DNA of 64,000 nt from Clostridium cylindrosporum DSM 605 (GCF_001047375.1 NZ_LFVU01000028.1:310001-374000); one strand, 5' to 3'; numbered from the stretch's first letter, positions 46,346-56,927 are shown. Translations and numbers: made by a program. Notes: generated by a model not told the origin, from the letters alone.

Positions 46346-49159
46346 TTATAAAATTTTTCTTAAGTATTTAGCTGTATATGATTTTTCAGACTTTGAAACC
46401 TCCTCAGGAGTTCCATAGGCAACTATTTCTCCTCCTTTATCTCCCCCTTCTGGTCCAAGGTCTACTAAATAATCAGCACATTTAATAACATCAAGGTTAT
46501 GCTCAATTATTACTACGGTATTTCCTCCCTGTGCTAACCTTTGAATAATTCCAATAAGTCTACTAACATCTTCTATATGAAGTCCAGTTGTAGGTTCATC
46601 AAGTATATAAAGTGTTTTTCCCGTGCTTCTCTTTGATAGTTCTGTTGCTAGTTTTACTCTTTGCGCTTCTCCACCTGATAGTTGAGTAGATGGCTGCCCT
46701 AGCTTTATATAGGATAATCCTACATCATTTAATGTTTGTAATTTATTTTTTATTTTAGGTATGTTTTCGAAAAACTCTAATGCTTCTTCAATTGTCATGT
46801 TTAACACATCAGAAATAGTTTTTCCTTTATATTTAACCTCTAAAGTCTCTCTATTATATCTACTTCCTTTGCAAACTTCACATGGTATATACACATCAGA
46901 TAAAAACTGCATTTCTATCTTTATTATTCCATCACCTGAACAGGCTTCGCATCTTCCACCTTTAACATTGAAACTAAATCTTCCTGGTTTATAACCCTTC
47001 ATCTTTGACTCTGATGTTTGAGAAAATATCTCTCTAATTGAATCAAATACACCTGTATAGGTAGCTGAATTAGACCTTGGTGTTCTTCCTATAGGTGACT
47101 GATCTATATCCACAACTTTATCAATATATTCAAGTCCTAAAATTTCCTTATGAATACCTGGATTATCCTTTATTCTATTAATTTTCTTTGCTGCACCTTT
47201 ATAAAGAATATCATTAACAAGTGTACTTTTTCCTGAACCTGAAACCCCTGTTACACATGTAAATAACCCAATCGGAAGCTTTACATTGACATTCTTTAAG
47301 TTATTTTCCTTTGCGCCTTTTATTTCTATATATTCATTCTCAGCCTTACGTCTTTCCTCTGGAACTTCTATTTTCTTTCTTCCAGACAAATATTGACCTG
47401 TTAAAGAATTCTCATTTAACATTATTTCCTCTGGAGTTCCCTTAGCCATTATCTCTCCCCCATGTGCCCCTGCACCGGGTCCTATATCTATAATGTAATC
47501 CGCTTCCCTCATTGTATCCTCGTCATGTTCAACAACTATTAATGTATTTCCAATATCACGAAGATTCTTTAATGTTGCAAGTAATCTATCATTATCCCTT
47601 TGATGAAGTCCAATACTTGGTTCATCAAGAATATATAAAACTCCAACAAGACTAGAACCTATTTGAGTTGCAAGTCTTATTCTTTGTGACTCTCCTCCTG
47701 ATAGTGTCGATGCTGCTCTTGAAAGATCAAGATAATCAAGTCCTACATCAGCAAGAAACGAGAGCCTTTCTTTAATTTCCTTTAAAATTTGTTCCGAAAT
47801 CTTTTTATTTTTGTCACTAAGGTCTAAGGATTGGAAAAACTTAATTTCTTCTCTAATTGGCATACTGCACACTTTATCTATTGAAAGTCCACCAATCTTG
47901 ACTGAAAGACTTTCAGGTCTTAATCTTGCACCTTTGCACTTAGAACATTTCTTGTCTGACATATAAGATTCTATTTCTCCCCTCATATAATCAGATGCTG
48001 TTTCAAGATATCTTCTTTTAAGATTTGGTATAAGCCCTTCAAAGTGATACATAATTGTTGACTTTTCTCCATCTCTAACAAAGTTAACCTGAAACTTTTC
48101 TCCTCTATTTCCATAAAGAATAAGATCTATTATATCTTCCCCAAGCTCTTCTAGTGGTGTATCAAGATCAAAGTCATATTTATTGGATAGTCCCTCAACC
48201 AAAGACCTACTCCATGATTCTTCCTTAAGATTCTTCCAAGACTTAATCGCTCCCTGATTTATAGAAAGCGTTGTATCGAGAACAAGTTCCCTTGATATCT
48301 CCATTAGATTTCCAAGTCCATCACACTTTTCGCATTTACCAAAGGGACTATTAAAGGAGAACATTCTAGGAGTTATCTCTTCTATACTTAAGTTACAATC
48401 AGGGCATGCGAAGTTTTCACTGAAAAGGCTTTCTTCCCCATCTATCTCCTGAATTATAACAAGACCCTCTGCGAGTTTAAGTGATGTTTCTATAGAATCT
48501 GAAAGTCTTCCCTCTATCCCTTCCTTAATAATAAGTCTATCAACTATAATTTCTATATTATGCTTTATATTCTTTTGAAGTTTTATTTCTTCTTCAAGTT
48601 CATGTATTTCTCCATCAATTCGAACCCTAACGAATCCATCTTTTTTAATCTTCTCTAATAACTTTGCATGTTCTCCTTTTCTTCCTCTTATAACAGGAGC
48701 TAGAACCTGTAGTTTTGTTCTTTCTGGAAAAGTCATAATTTTATCTACCATTTGATCAACACTTTGTTTCTCGATTTCTTTTCCACATGAAGGACAATAA
48801 ACAGTACCTACTCTAGCATATAAAAGTCTCAAGTAATCATATATTTCTGTTACTGTTCCAACAGTTGATCGTGGATTTTTATTAGTTGTTTTTTGATCTA
48901 TTGATATTGCAGGAGATAATCCTTCTATATAATCAACATCTGGTTTATCCATTTGTCCAAGAAACTGCCTTGCATATGCTGATAGTGATTCCACATATCT
49001 TCTTTGTCCCTCTGCGTATATTGTGTCAAATGCAAGTGATGATTTACCAGATCCTGATAATCCAGTTAAGACAACAAACTTATTTCTAGGTATCTCAATA
49101 TCTATATTTTTTAGGTTATTTTCTCTTGCACCTTTTATTATAATTTTATCCCTCTCCAT
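46346..49159 (-). CDS. uvrA: Excinuclease ABC subunit A
   Basis: The damage-sensing ATPase of nucleotide excision repair. A protein of 937 residues, standard length. Two ABC ATPase halves: Walker [21 protein letters not shown] and [15 protein letters not shown], signatures [16 protein letters not shown] and [16 protein letters not shown]. Zinc-binding cysteines CPSCGKE, CPDCN...CEKCDGLG and CEACSGDG...CEVCKGSR are intact. It starts 11 nt after uvrB and shares its SOS promoter. Confidence 0.98.
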   Translation of the reverse strand: MERDKIIIKGARENNLKNIDIEIPRNKFVVLTGLSGSGKSSLAFDTIYAEGQRRYVESLSAYARQFLGQMDKPDVDYIEGLSPAISIDQKTTNKNPRSTVGTVTEIYDYLRLLYARVGTVYCPSCGKEIEKQSVDQMVDKIMTFPERTKLQVLAPVIRGRKGEHAKLLEKIKKDGFVRVRIDGEIHELEEEIKLQKNIKHNIEIIVDRLIIKEGIEGRLSDSIETSLKLAEGLVIIQEIDGEESLFSENFACPDCNLSIEEITPRMFSFNSPFGKCEKCDGLGNLMEISRELVLDTTLSINQGAIKSWKNLKEESWSRSLVEGLSNKYDFDLDTPLEELGEDIIDLILYGNRGEKFQVNFVRDGEKSTIMYHFEGLIPNLKRRYLETASDYMRGEIESYMSDKKCSKCKGARLRPESLSVKIGGLSIDKVCSMPIREEIKFFQSLDLSDKNKKISEQILKEIKERLSFLADVGLDYLDLSRAASTLSGGESQRIRLATQIGSSLVGVLYILDEPSIGLHQRDNDRLLATLKNLRDIGNTLIVVEHDEDTMREADYIIDIGPGAGAHGGEIMAKGTPEEIMLNENSLTGQYLSGRKKIEVPEERRKAENEYIEIKGAKENNLKNVNVKLPIGLFTCVTGVSGSGKSTLVNDILYKGAAKKINRIKDNPGIHKEILGLEYIDKVVDIDQSPIGRTPRSNSATYTGVFDSIREIFSQTSESKMKGYKPGRFSFNVKGGRCEACSGDGIIKIEMQFLSDVYIPCEVCKGSRYNRETLEVKYKGKTISDVLNMTIEEALEFFENIPKIKNKLQTLNDVGLSYIKLGQPSTQLSGGEAQRVKLATELSKRSTGKTLYILDEPTTGLHIEDVSRLIGIIQRLAQGGNTVVIIEHNLDVIKCADYLVDLGPEGGDKGGEIVAYGTPEEVSKSEKSYTAKYLRKIL

Positions 49160-49170
49160 ATAGTCACCTC

Positions 49171-51129
49171 TTAGTTCTCTTTTCCTTTTAGTGCCTTTAT
49201 CTTATCACGAAGAGCAGCAGCTCTTTCGAAATCAAGCTCCTCAGCAGCTTTTAACATCTCTTCTTCTATAATTCTAATTACATCATTTAAATTTTCATCG
49301 TCTATTGAAGGAATATCTTCTTCTTTAATTTCCTTACTTACTTCAATAACGTCATGAATAGGCTTTATTATAGTAGTAGGAATTATTCCATTCTCTTCAT
49401 TATAATCCTTTTGTATTTTTCTTCTTCTTTCTGTTTCATCTATTGCAGTTTTCATTGATCTTGTTATAACATCAGCATACATTATTACTTTACTTTCTGA
49501 ATTTCTAGCTGCCCTACCTATTGTTTGTATAAGTGAGGTTTCCGATCTTAAAAAACCTTCCTTATCTGCATCAAGTATAGCAACCAATGCTACTTCTGGT
49601 ATATCAAGTCCCTCTCTTAAAAGGTTAATACCAATTAAAACATCACATTCTCCAAGTCTTAGTTCCTTTATAATTTTCATTCTTTCTATAGTATTTATAT
49701 CTGAATGAAGATATCTAACTTTAATTCCTATTTCCTTTAAATAATCAGTAAGATCCTCAGACATTTTCTTAGTTAGTGTAGTAACAAGTATTCTAAAGCC
49801 TTTGTCAATAGTATTTCTGATTTCGCCAATTAAATCATCAATCTGACCTTTAATAGGTCTAACTTCAATCTCAGGATCAAGTAATCCTGTAGGTCTTATT
49901 ACTTGTTCTACTATATTTTCTGAATGTTCCACTTCGTATTTAGATGGAGTTGCACTAACAAATACTGTTTGACCCATTTTCTTCTCAAACTCTTCAAACT
50001 TTAAAGGCCTATTGTCATATGCACTTTTCAATCTAAAGCCAAAATCAACAAGATTATCCTTACGGGATCTATCCCCGCCATACATAGCTTTAACCTGGGG
50101 AAGTGTAACATGTGATTCATCTATAAATAGAAGATAATCATCTGGGAAATAATCAATTAAGGTAAATGGAGGCTCTCCTGGATTTCTTCCATCAAATAAT
50201 CTTGAATAGTTTTCAACCCCTGAACAATACCCTACTTCCTTGAGCATTTCTATATCGTAATTAGTTCTTTGTCTAATTCTTTGAGCTTCAAGCAATTTAT
50301 CTTCTTCTATTAACTCTTTGTGTCTTTCTTCTAATTCTTCCTCTATTATTGAGATTGTATTTTCTATTTTTTCCTTTGAAGCAGCATAGTGTGAAGCCGG
50401 AAATATAACTATGTGACTTCTTCTACCTAAAATTTCACCGGTTAAAACATCAATTTCACATAATCTATCTATTTCATCACCAAACATTTCAACTCTAATT
50501 GCTTTATCTGAGGATGAAGCTGGAAAAATCTCAATAACATCTCCTCTAACCCTAAACGTTCCTCTAGTAAAATTAATATCATTTCTTTCATATTGAATAT
50601 CAACTAACCTTTTTAGAATATCATCCCTATCCTTCTCCATACCTTCTCTAAGGGATAACATAAGACTTTTATATTCATTAGGATTACCAAGACCATATAT
50701 ACAAGATACACTTGCAACAACTATAACATCTCGTCTTTCTAATAATGCTGAGGTTGCTGAATGACGAAGTTTGTCTATTTCATCATTGATAGATGCATCT
50801 TTCTCTATGTATGTATCTGTATGAGGTACATATGCCTCAGGTTGATAATAATCATAGTAACTTACAAAGTACTCTACTGAGTTACTTGGAAAGAACTCCT
50901 TAAACTCACTACAAAGTTGTGCTGCAAGTGTCTTGTTATGGGCAAGAACCAATGCTGGCCTTTGACATCTTTCAATAATATTTGCCATAGTAAATGTTTT
51001 TCCAGACCCTGTAACTCCAAGTAAGGTTTCTGCAGCATCTCCATTATTAATTCCTTTTACTATTTTATCTATTGCCTCAGGTTGATCCCCTGTAGGCTTA
51101 AACTTTGAAACAATTTTAAACTCATTCAT
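49171..51129 (-). CDS. uvrB: Excinuclease ABC subunit B
   Basis: A helicase-like protein loaded on damaged DNA by UvrA that then recruits UvrC. A protein of 652 residues. Walker [18 protein letters not shown], the beta-hairpin region [20 protein letters not shown], the DESH box [13 protein letters not shown], helicase motif [11 protein letters not shown], and a C-terminal UVR motif [20 protein letters not shown]. It heads the uvrB-uvrA operon; a LexA box lies just before it. Confidence 0.98.
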   Translation of the reverse strand: MNEFKIVSKFKPTGDQPEAIDKIVKGINNGDAAETLLGVTGSGKTFTMANIIERCQRPALVLAHNKTLAAQLCSEFKEFFPSNSVEYFVSYYDYYQPEAYVPHTDTYIEKDASINDEIDKLRHSATSALLERRDVIVVASVSCIYGLGNPNEYKSLMLSLREGMEKDRDDILKRLVDIQYERNDINFTRGTFRVRGDVIEIFPASSSDKAIRVEMFGDEIDRLCEIDVLTGEILGRRSHIVIFPASHYAASKEKIENTISIIEEELEERHKELIEEDKLLEAQRIRQRTNYDIEMLKEVGYCSGVENYSRLFDGRNPGEPPFTLIDYFPDDYLLFIDESHVTLPQVKAMYGGDRSRKDNLVDFGFRLKSAYDNRPLKFEEFEKKMGQTVFVSATPSKYEVEHSENIVEQVIRPTGLLDPEIEVRPIKGQIDDLIGEIRNTIDKGFRILVTTLTKKMSEDLTDYLKEIGIKVRYLHSDINTIERMKIIKELRLGECDVLIGINLLREGLDIPEVALVAILDADKEGFLRSETSLIQTIGRAARNSESKVIMYADVITRSMKTAIDETERRRKIQKDYNEENGIIPTTIIKPIHDVIEVSKEIKEEDIPSIDDENLNDVIRIIEEEMLKAAEELDFERAAALRDKIKALKGKEN

Positions 51130-51141
51130 AATCCAACCCCC

Positions 51142-51168
51142 AGAACATTAGTTCGTATATACATTATA
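51142..51168 (-). promoter_or_regulatory. LexA box and -10 of the uvrBA operon
   Basis: On the minus strand CGAACTAATGTTCT (51155-51142) matches the Gram-positive LexA consensus CGAAC-N4-GTTCG except at the last base. TATAAT (51168-51163) is 7 nt upstream, so bound LexA would cover the start of transcription. SOS control of uvrBA is expected. Confidence 0.85.
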
Positions 51169-51279
51169 ACATCATTTTTCTAATTCACAATAAGTAAAAT
51201 AATAGTTTATTAATAATTATTATATCTCATTTAAAGTGTTTTTAAATATTAATATTGTTATTACTGTATTTTTTGTAAA

Positions 51280-51322
51280 AATCAAGAGGCTATCTAAATA
51301 TTCTTAAGATAGCCTCTTGATT
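51280..51322 (-). terminator. Terminator of the tandem ATPase gene
   Basis: AATCAAGAGGCTATCT and its perfect complement form a long stem, followed on the minus strand by TTTTTA. Confidence 0.88.
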
Positions 51323-51326
51323 ATTC

Positions 51327-52403
51327 TTACATATTTAATATGTCATCTAATACCTTATCATATACCTTATCAACCTTGGAAAAATCTATAGCTTTAACAT
51401 ATATACCTTCTAATTTTTCATGAAGAGATTTAATGTCTTTAAAAATACTCTTAGCCTTTTCAATTTCTTTTCTATATTCTTCCCCTACAGATACAAGTAT
51501 CCCCTCTTCTTCATCAACAATATTCTTATCTATACACTCAACATACATGTCTATTACCTTGTCATTTTCAGAAGGTTCAACAACATGCGGTGCTGTTCCA
51601 TCAAGAATTGCAACTGAAAGGTCTCGTATAATTATCATATCTAGACTTTTAGGATCTAGTCCACAGTGATATACCTCTACTTCATATCCCTTTGAAAGTG
51701 CTGCGGTTGCAACCTTTCTCATAAGAGTTGACTTACCAGAGCCTGCTCTTCCTTTAATAATATATTTTGACTTAATATCAGATGTTAAATCATCATAGAA
51801 TATTGCCTGCCCTTGAGGAGTTAGTGCTCCAGAAAATCTTTGAATTTCTTTACCTACTTTCTCTTCTCCCTCAGGTACTATTTCCTCAACTAGAAAATTT
51901 GCTATCTCATTTGCTCTTTCAAAATTCATTCCAATTAAATACTCTTTTTCAATCTTATCATGTATAACCTTAGCATTTTTAAGAACCTCATATAACTTTT
52001 TATACTCATTAGATTTAGTATCTATAATATTCTTTATTTCTTCTCCTTTTTTTCTTAAGTGTTCCTCATCAAAGTACTCTCCAAAATTCAGTATACTATC
52101 TACAACACCTGGATACTTAGGATCTATTACATGTGGTGCTGTACCATCAACTATTATTAAATCTATACCATGCACAAATATTGCATCTAAAGAATCACTA
52201 TCAGATGCACAGTAAATAAAGTCTACGCTATATCCCTTATCTAGTAAGTTTTTACCTACTTTCTTCATAAATGTGGACTTTCCACATCCAGGGCCTCCCT
52301 TTAGTATAAGTATTCTTTTAGCCTCTTTTAGAAAGTCATCAAAGTATGACACAAACCCTTCACAGGTATTTGCTGCAACTAAATAAGATTTACATTTACT
52401 CAT
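51327..52403 (-). CDS. Tandem P-loop ATPase (PRK06851-like)
   Basis: A protein of 358 residues made of two similar halves, each with a P-loop and the same downstream motif: LKGGPGCGKSTFMKKVGKNL with IIVDGTAPHVIDPKYPG in the first, IKGRAGSGKSTLMRKVATAA with AILDGTAPHVVEPSEND in the second. CASDSDSLDAI and CGLDPKSLDMI are also parallel. An internal duplication is evident. The family is frequent in clostridia and related Firmicutes, without known function. The ATG at 52403 fits the GGAGG site; the ATG two codons before is too close to it. Confidence 0.8.
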   Translation of the reverse strand: MSKCKSYLVAANTCEGFVSYFDDFLKEAKRILILKGGPGCGKSTFMKKVGKNLLDKGYSVDFIYCASDSDSLDAIFVHGIDLIIVDGTAPHVIDPKYPGVVDSILNFGEYFDEEHLRKKGEEIKNIIDTKSNEYKKLYEVLKNAKVIHDKIEKEYLIGMNFERANEIANFLVEEIVPEGEEKVGKEIQRFSGALTPQGQAIFYDDLTSDIKSKYIIKGRAGSGKSTLMRKVATAALSKGYEVEVYHCGLDPKSLDMIIIRDLSVAILDGTAPHVVEPSENDKVIDMYVECIDKNIVDEEEGILVSVGEEYRKEIEKAKSIFKDIKSLHEKLEGIYVKAIDFSKVDKVYDKVLDDILNM

Positions 52404-52490
52404 AACCATCCTCCAAACAGTATTTACAATAAGTTACTTCCTATCTATATAATATGAAAAAATAAAAAAAAGGTTACATTTGAAGGTATA

Positions 52491-52517
52491 AAAAAAGAAG
52501 CTACAATTAGCTTCTTA
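52491..52517 (-). terminator. Terminator of the small membrane protein gene
   Basis: AAGAAGCTA pairs with TAGCTTCTT around a short loop, followed on the minus strand by seven T. It overlaps the last codons of the gene. Confidence 0.85.
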
Positions 52518-52797
52518 ACTCATTATCTGATGACTCTTCTTTTGGATTATCTTTTAATTTTGTTGCCTCTTTAAATGCATCATTTTTACTTTTCAAATAA
52601 GATAAAACAGCTATTATAGCAAGTCCCAGAGAAATAGTAACATATAAAGACTTTGGTATATCCTGTCCTATTGGAAGCCTTATTAATATGCAAATCAAAA
52701 GTACCAAAAATACTGCAATATCATGTACTTTTTTATTTTTTATTATTCTAAAAACAAAAAGAGCCATTAAAACACTTAATAATACCATTTCTATCAT
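52507..52797 (-). CDS. Small hypothetical membrane protein
   Basis: A protein of 96 residues with three hydrophobic segments (MVLLSVLMALFVFRII, IAVFLVLLICILIRL, LYVTISLGLAIIAVLSYL) and a charged tail ending in ELRS. The layout recalls small cation-antiporter subunits of the MrpF type, but no partner subunit is near and the resemblance is weak. The ATG at 52797 follows GGAGGG. Function unknown. Confidence 0.55.
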   Translation of the reverse strand: MIEMVLLSVLMALFVFRIIKNKKVHDIAVFLVLLICILIRLPIGQDIPKSLYVTISLGLAIIAVLSYLKSKNDAFKEATKLKDNPKEESSDNELRS

Positions 52798-52979
52798 TAC
52801 AACATCCCTCCATAGACCTATAGTAACATAAAACATCTTATACTCTAATAATATATTAGAAAACTTACCTTTACTAGTATATTTTGTTTTAAAATTAATA
52901 CTATTTTACTACACAATATGTTAATATATAAGCATATTAAGGTATTTTGTCTAATTAGTACTAAAAAGGGGGGGAATCT

Positions 52980-54632
52980 TTGTTTACTATTCCGTTTAAA
53001 AAACTATTTAATAAAAAATTAGTAGCCTCTGTGCTTTGCAGTACGCTACTACTAGGAACAGTTTCAATTAAACTATCATCAAACAAGGAAGTATCTTCAT
53101 TTGGTGATACAAAAGTAGTACATGCTGAAACAAAACCTAATGCTGAGTTTAGAAGTGCTTGGGTATCTACAATTTGGAATTTGGACTTTAAACAAACAAA
53201 TGGGAGTGCAAGTGCATTTAAATCTGAATATACAAGGGTATTAAATGCCTTTAATTCTATGAATATGAATGCTGTAACTTTCCAAGTTAGACCAGCTAAT
53301 GATGCCTTTTATCCATCTACTTTAAATCCATGGTCAAAGTATCTTACTGGAACTCAAGGTAAATCACCTGAGGCAGGATTCGACCCACTAGCATATATGG
53401 TATCTGAAACTCATAAAAAGGGCATGGAATTTCATGCATGGTTTAATCCATATAGGGTCACAGAATCAGCACAAACTGGGAAAACAAAGGAGCAAATTTT
53501 AGCTACTTTAAGTTCTAATAACTTTGCTAGAAAAAACCCTGATGCTGTAATGCTTTATAATGGAAAACTGTATTTAAACCCTGGAGAACCTAAAGCTCAA
53601 CAATTTGTTATAGATACAGTTATGGAAGTTGTAAAAAAATATGACATAGATGCAGTACATTTTGATGATTATTTTTATCCATATGGTGGATTTAAAACTA
53701 CAAATCCTGATATAGCAACATATAAAAAATATGGAACTGGATTTAGCTCAATTGAAAATTGGAGAAGAAACAATATTGATAATCTAATCAAAAACCTTAA
53801 TACACAAATAAAAAGTGCTAAATCAGATGTTAAGTTTGGAATAAGTCCATTTGGAATATGGGGAAGCAAATCTAAGCATCCATCTGGAAGTCCTGAAGGC
53901 GAAGGTTCCGCTGTGTCTTCTGGCTCCCTATCAAGTTATGATGATATATTTGCAGACACTAGAAAATGGGTTAAAAATAACTGGATAGACTACATAACTC
54001 CACAATTATATTGGTCAATGAATAACAGTATTTCTTCATATAAAGTTCTAGTTGATTGGTGGGGAAATGTCGTTCAAGGAACTAAGTGTAATTTATACAT
54101 AGGACATGCGGTATATAAATATAGGGATGGTGAAGCAAATACTAATGAAGTAGCTGACTGGAAAAATCCATCTGAAATACCAAACCAAATAACTTATAGC
54201 AGAAATAACGCTAATGTTAAGGGAAGTTCATTTTTCAGCTTAAGGGATTTAGAATCTAATATAGTTGGATTTAAAACTACTCTAGTTTCTAGTTTCTATA
54301 CTAGTAAAGTATCTATTCCCGGCAGTGTATCGGTAACTCCTAGCTACCCTACTGAAAAGTTAAGAGTATATTCCACTGGAGTAAGTAATAGACTTGTTTG
54401 GATTGATAGTAAGACTAGTACATCAAAATCTTATAATATATATAGATTTACAGGTTCAGAGGCTGTTAATACACAAAGTACTACTCACTTACTTAAAACA
54501 GTTAATAGAAGCGGTAGTGCAACTTACCTAGCATATAACGATACTACTATAAAATTATCTACTAAGTATACTTATATAATAGAAGCATTAGATTCATCTG
54601 GAAACATAATTAAACAATTTAAAATTAATTAG
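52980..54632 (+). CDS. Secreted GHL10-family glycoside hydrolase-like protein
   Basis: A protein of 550 residues starting at TTG after AAGGGGGGG. The N-terminus is a secretion signal or anchor (KLVASVLCSTLLLGTVSI). The main domain (about 55-430) is of the glycosyl-hydrolase-like 10 (DUF187) type: EFRSAWVSTIWNLDF, AVTFQVRPANDAFYPS, EFHAWFNPYRVT, IDAVHFDDYFYP and FGISPFGIWGS. The acidic residues in VHFDDYFYP are the likely catalytic site. A fibronectin III-like domain follows (about 455-550). It probably acts on cell-wall glycan outside the cell; the substrate is unproven. Monocistronic. Confidence 0.88.
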   Translation: MFTIPFKKLFNKKLVASVLCSTLLLGTVSIKLSSNKEVSSFGDTKVVHAETKPNAEFRSAWVSTIWNLDFKQTNGSASAFKSEYTRVLNAFNSMNMNAVTFQVRPANDAFYPSTLNPWSKYLTGTQGKSPEAGFDPLAYMVSETHKKGMEFHAWFNPYRVTESAQTGKTKEQILATLSSNNFARKNPDAVMLYNGKLYLNPGEPKAQQFVIDTVMEVVKKYDIDAVHFDDYFYPYGGFKTTNPDIATYKKYGTGFSSIENWRRNNIDNLIKNLNTQIKSAKSDVKFGISPFGIWGSKSKHPSGSPEGEGSAVSSGSLSSYDDIFADTRKWVKNNWIDYITPQLYWSMNNSISSYKVLVDWWGNVVQGTKCNLYIGHAVYKYRDGEANTNEVADWKNPSEIPNQITYSRNNANVKGSSFFSLRDLESNIVGFKTTLVSSFYTSKVSIPGSVSVTPSYPTEKLRVYSTGVSNRLVWIDSKTSTSKSYNIYRFTGSEAVNTQSTTHLLKTVNRSGSATYLAYNDTTIKLSTKYTYIIEALDSSGNIIKQFKIN

Positions 54633-54634
54633 TT

Positions 54635-54662
54635 AAAGTCCCTGCTAATGCAGGGGCTTTAT
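54635..54662 (+). terminator. Terminator of the GHL10 gene
   Basis: AAAGTCCCTGC pairs with GCAGGGGCTTT around TAAT (one G-T pair), followed by ATTT. Confidence 0.75.
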
Positions 54663-54833
54663 TTCATGTTAATATACAGTATATTTTCATCAAAATAATC
54701 TAATAATATTCATATGAAATTACATTTATTAATATAATTTACCAAATAATATTGACATTACTTTATTTTATCAATATTATATATTTAAAGATAATAATTA
54801 TTAAGTAATATCAAATTATGAAGAGGTGTTTTT

Positions 54834-55772
54834 ATGTCAAAGGACATTGTAAATAAAGATATAATTATAATTGGGTCAGGTCCTGCTGGTCTTACAGCAG
54901 GAATATATGCAGGGAGAAGTAAGCTTGATACCCTTATACTTGAAGATGAAATCGTAGGTGGTCAAATTATAGGGACCTATGCAATTGAAAATTATCCTGG
55001 GTTTCACAGAATTGGTGGTAGCGACTTCGCAGGGAGACTTGCATCTCAAGCTGCAGACTCTGGTGCTAGAATAGAAGAATTTGATACTATAGTTTCAGTT
55101 AATCTTACAGATAATGAAAAGAAAATTGAAACTTCAGGTAAGATATATAACCCACTTGCTGTTATAATAGCTACAGGTTCTAAACATCGTCCACTTCCTA
55201 TTCCTGAAGAGCAAAAGTTTCATGGAAAGGGAATTCACTACTGTGAGTTATGTGATGGGGAAATGTATACTGATAAACATGTGCTAGTAGTTGGTGGAGG
55301 CAATTCAGGTGTAGAAGCTGCTATTTACTTATCTAAGTATGCTTCTCAGCTAACACTTATACACTGGAGAGATTCTCTAACAGCTGAAAAATCATCAATA
55401 GAAGATTTAACGAATAATCCTAAAATTAAAGTTTTGTATAATACAGAAATTCTATCAGCAAATGGAGAGGATTCAATTAATTCTGTAATGCTTAAAAACA
55501 ACAAGACTAATGAAGAATATGAATACGAAGTTGATGGTATTTTTACCTATGTAGGAATGGTTCCTAGAACAGAACTATTTAAAGAATATATTGAATTAAA
55601 TAAAGATGGATACATTAAAGCAAATGAAAATACAGAAACTAATATAAAGGGAGTTTTTGCTGCAGGTGATGTACGCGAAAAATCTGTTAGACAATTAACT
55701 ACAGCAGTTGCTGATGGCACAGTATCTGCACTTATGGCTGAAAAATACATCTTACAATTAAGGAGGAAATAA
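54834..55772 (+). CDS. trxB: Thioredoxin reductase-like flavoprotein
   Basis: A protein of 312 residues. FAD motif IIGSGPAGLTAGIYAGRS, redox pair CELC in HYCELCDGEM, second nucleotide loop VVGGGNSGVEAAIYLSKY, and C-terminal FAAGDVREKSVRQLTTAV. The NADPH-recognition motif HRRxxxR is replaced by HWRDSLT, and GGGNSGVEAA is as in AhpF, so a preference for NADH or both cofactors is possible. It is followed after 2 nt by a glutaredoxin-like protein, as in the Clostridium pasteurianum Cp34/Cp9 pair, which suggests that the two form one electron chain. The ATG follows GAAGAGG. Confidence 0.9.
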   Translation: MSKDIVNKDIIIIGSGPAGLTAGIYAGRSKLDTLILEDEIVGGQIIGTYAIENYPGFHRIGGSDFAGRLASQAADSGARIEEFDTIVSVNLTDNEKKIETSGKIYNPLAVIIATGSKHRPLPIPEEQKFHGKGIHYCELCDGEMYTDKHVLVVGGGNSGVEAAIYLSKYASQLTLIHWRDSLTAEKSSIEDLTNNPKIKVLYNTEILSANGEDSINSVMLKNNKTNEEYEYEVDGIFTYVGMVPRTELFKEYIELNKDGYIKANENTETNIKGVFAAGDVREKSVRQLTTAVADGTVSALMAEKYILQLRRK

Positions 55773-55774
55773 TT

Positions 55775-56002
55775 ATGATAAAAGTTTATTCTACCCCAAC
55801 CTGCCCATGGTGTACAAAGGTAAAATCATACCTTCAATCTAAAAATGTTGAATTTATTGATATTAATGTTGCAAAGGATGTTAAAGAAAGAAATGAAATG
55901 ATGAGTTTATCAGGACAAACAGGCGTTCCAGTTATAAATATAGATGGAAAGATTATTGTTGGATTTAATAAAGATGAAATAGATTCTACACTTAATATTT
56001 AA
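55775..56002 (+). CDS. Glutaredoxin-like/NrdH-type protein
   Basis: A protein of 75 residues with a thioredoxin fold: redox motif CPWC in STPTCPWCTKVKSYL, the cis-proline in TGVPVINIDG and a C-terminal GFNKDEI. It would take electrons from the flavoprotein encoded just upstream and reduce disulfides or peroxidases. AAGGAGG lies inside the end of the preceding gene, so translation is linked. The NrdH or Grx name cannot be fixed by sequence alone. Confidence 0.9.
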   Translation: MIKVYSTPTCPWCTKVKSYLQSKNVEFIDINVAKDVKERNEMMSLSGQTGVPVINIDGKIIVGFNKDEIDSTLNI

Positions 56003-56011
56003 TAACTATTT

Positions 56012-56043
56012 AATAGACTACCAAATTGGTAGTCTATTTTTTA
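56012..56043 (+). terminator. Terminator of the trxB-grx operon
   Basis: AATAGACTACC pairs perfectly with GGTAGTCTATT around AAATT, followed by TTTT. Confidence 0.88.
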
Positions 56044-56145
56044 ATACTAAAGTTAATCCCCTCAAAATTAATCAATTATTTAAGAAAAGTATTTTATCTG
56101 CTACAATTATACTGTCGGTATTCATATGAAACTGAACATTAATTT

Positions 56146-56180
56146 AGGATTATATAATTTGGAATCCGAATTATATCCTT
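56146..56180 (+). promoter_or_regulatory. Structured leader hairpin before the ECF S gene
   Basis: AGGATTATATAATT pairs with AATTATATCCT (one bulge) around TGGAATCCG, 25 nt before the start codon. It may be an operator or an RNA element; it matches no riboswitch class I know. Confidence 0.4.
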
Positions 56181-56204
56181 ATGGAATAAAAACGGAGGGA
56201 TCTT

Positions 56205-56798
56205 ATGCAAAGGACAAAATTAGAATATCATAATCACTTTACGGTTAGAAAAATGGTAATAGCAGCTATGTTTTCATCTATTTCTATTTTTCTTGGTATT
56301 ACAGGTCTCGGATTTATCAAAATACCGCCTGTAAATGCAACAATAATGCATGTACCTGTTATAATTGCTGCAATCCTCGAAGGGCCACTAGTTGGAGCTA
56401 TTGTTGGATTTATTTTTGGTCTATTTAGTATTTATCAGGCAGTTACTATGCCTACTATAACTTCATTTATATTTCTTAATCCTATTATTGCTATTTTACC
56501 TAGGGTATTAATAGCTTTATCAGCTTACTATGTATATTATTTTATATCAATAAAATATCCAAGGGTTAGTATTGCTTTTTCATCAATAATAGGTACATTT
56601 ATTAATACATTTTTAGTTCTTTTACTTGCTTATATATTTTATGCTGAAAGATTGGCATATGTTTTTAAGATAAATTCTTCAACAATTGGTATGTTTTTAG
56701 CAGGAATAGGATTTACTAACGGAATTCCAGAAATAATAGTTTCTACATTAATTACACTTCCTGTAGTATTAGCCATAAATAAAATAAAAAAACACTAA
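56205..56798 (+). CDS. ECF transporter substrate-binding (S) component
   Basis: A membrane protein of 197 residues with about six helices. The N-terminal KMVIAAMFSSISIFL carries the family's AxxxA-type contact helix, and GLGFIKIPPVNATIMHVPVI and GPLVGAIVGFIFGLFS are typical of ECF S subunits of the vitamin-uptake type. It needs the shared ECF module (two ATPases and EcfT), which is not in the window. The vitamin is not evident; pantothenate- and folate-type proteins share this pattern. The ATG follows CGGAGGG. Confidence 0.85.
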   Translation: MQRTKLEYHNHFTVRKMVIAAMFSSISIFLGITGLGFIKIPPVNATIMHVPVIIAAILEGPLVGAIVGFIFGLFSIYQAVTMPTITSFIFLNPIIAILPRVLIALSAYYVYYFISIKYPRVSIAFSSIIGTFINTFLVLLLAYIFYAERLAYVFKINSSTIGMFLAGIGFTNGIPEIIVSTLITLPVVLAINKIKKH

Positions 56799-56875
56799 GA
56801 TTATAATCGAATCTTAAAAATAACAAAATTTTCCGGGAAATAAAGTAGAATTATAGCTTATTATAAATTAAAACT

Positions 56876-56927
56876 AAAGAGCCTTCAGTTAATTGTTTAT
56901 AAACAAACTTTAAACTGAAAGCTCTTT
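56876..56927 (-). terminator. Terminator of the TPR protein gene
   Basis: On the minus strand AAAGAGCTTTCAGTT pairs with AACTGAAGGCTCTTT (one mismatch), followed by a short T-rich stretch. Confidence 0.8.

Noticed and set aside
52507-52797. MrpF subunit of a multisubunit Na+/H+ antiporter
   Set aside because: Only the size and three-helix layout fit; other Mrp genes are absent and no signature residues were seen, so it was left as hypothetical.
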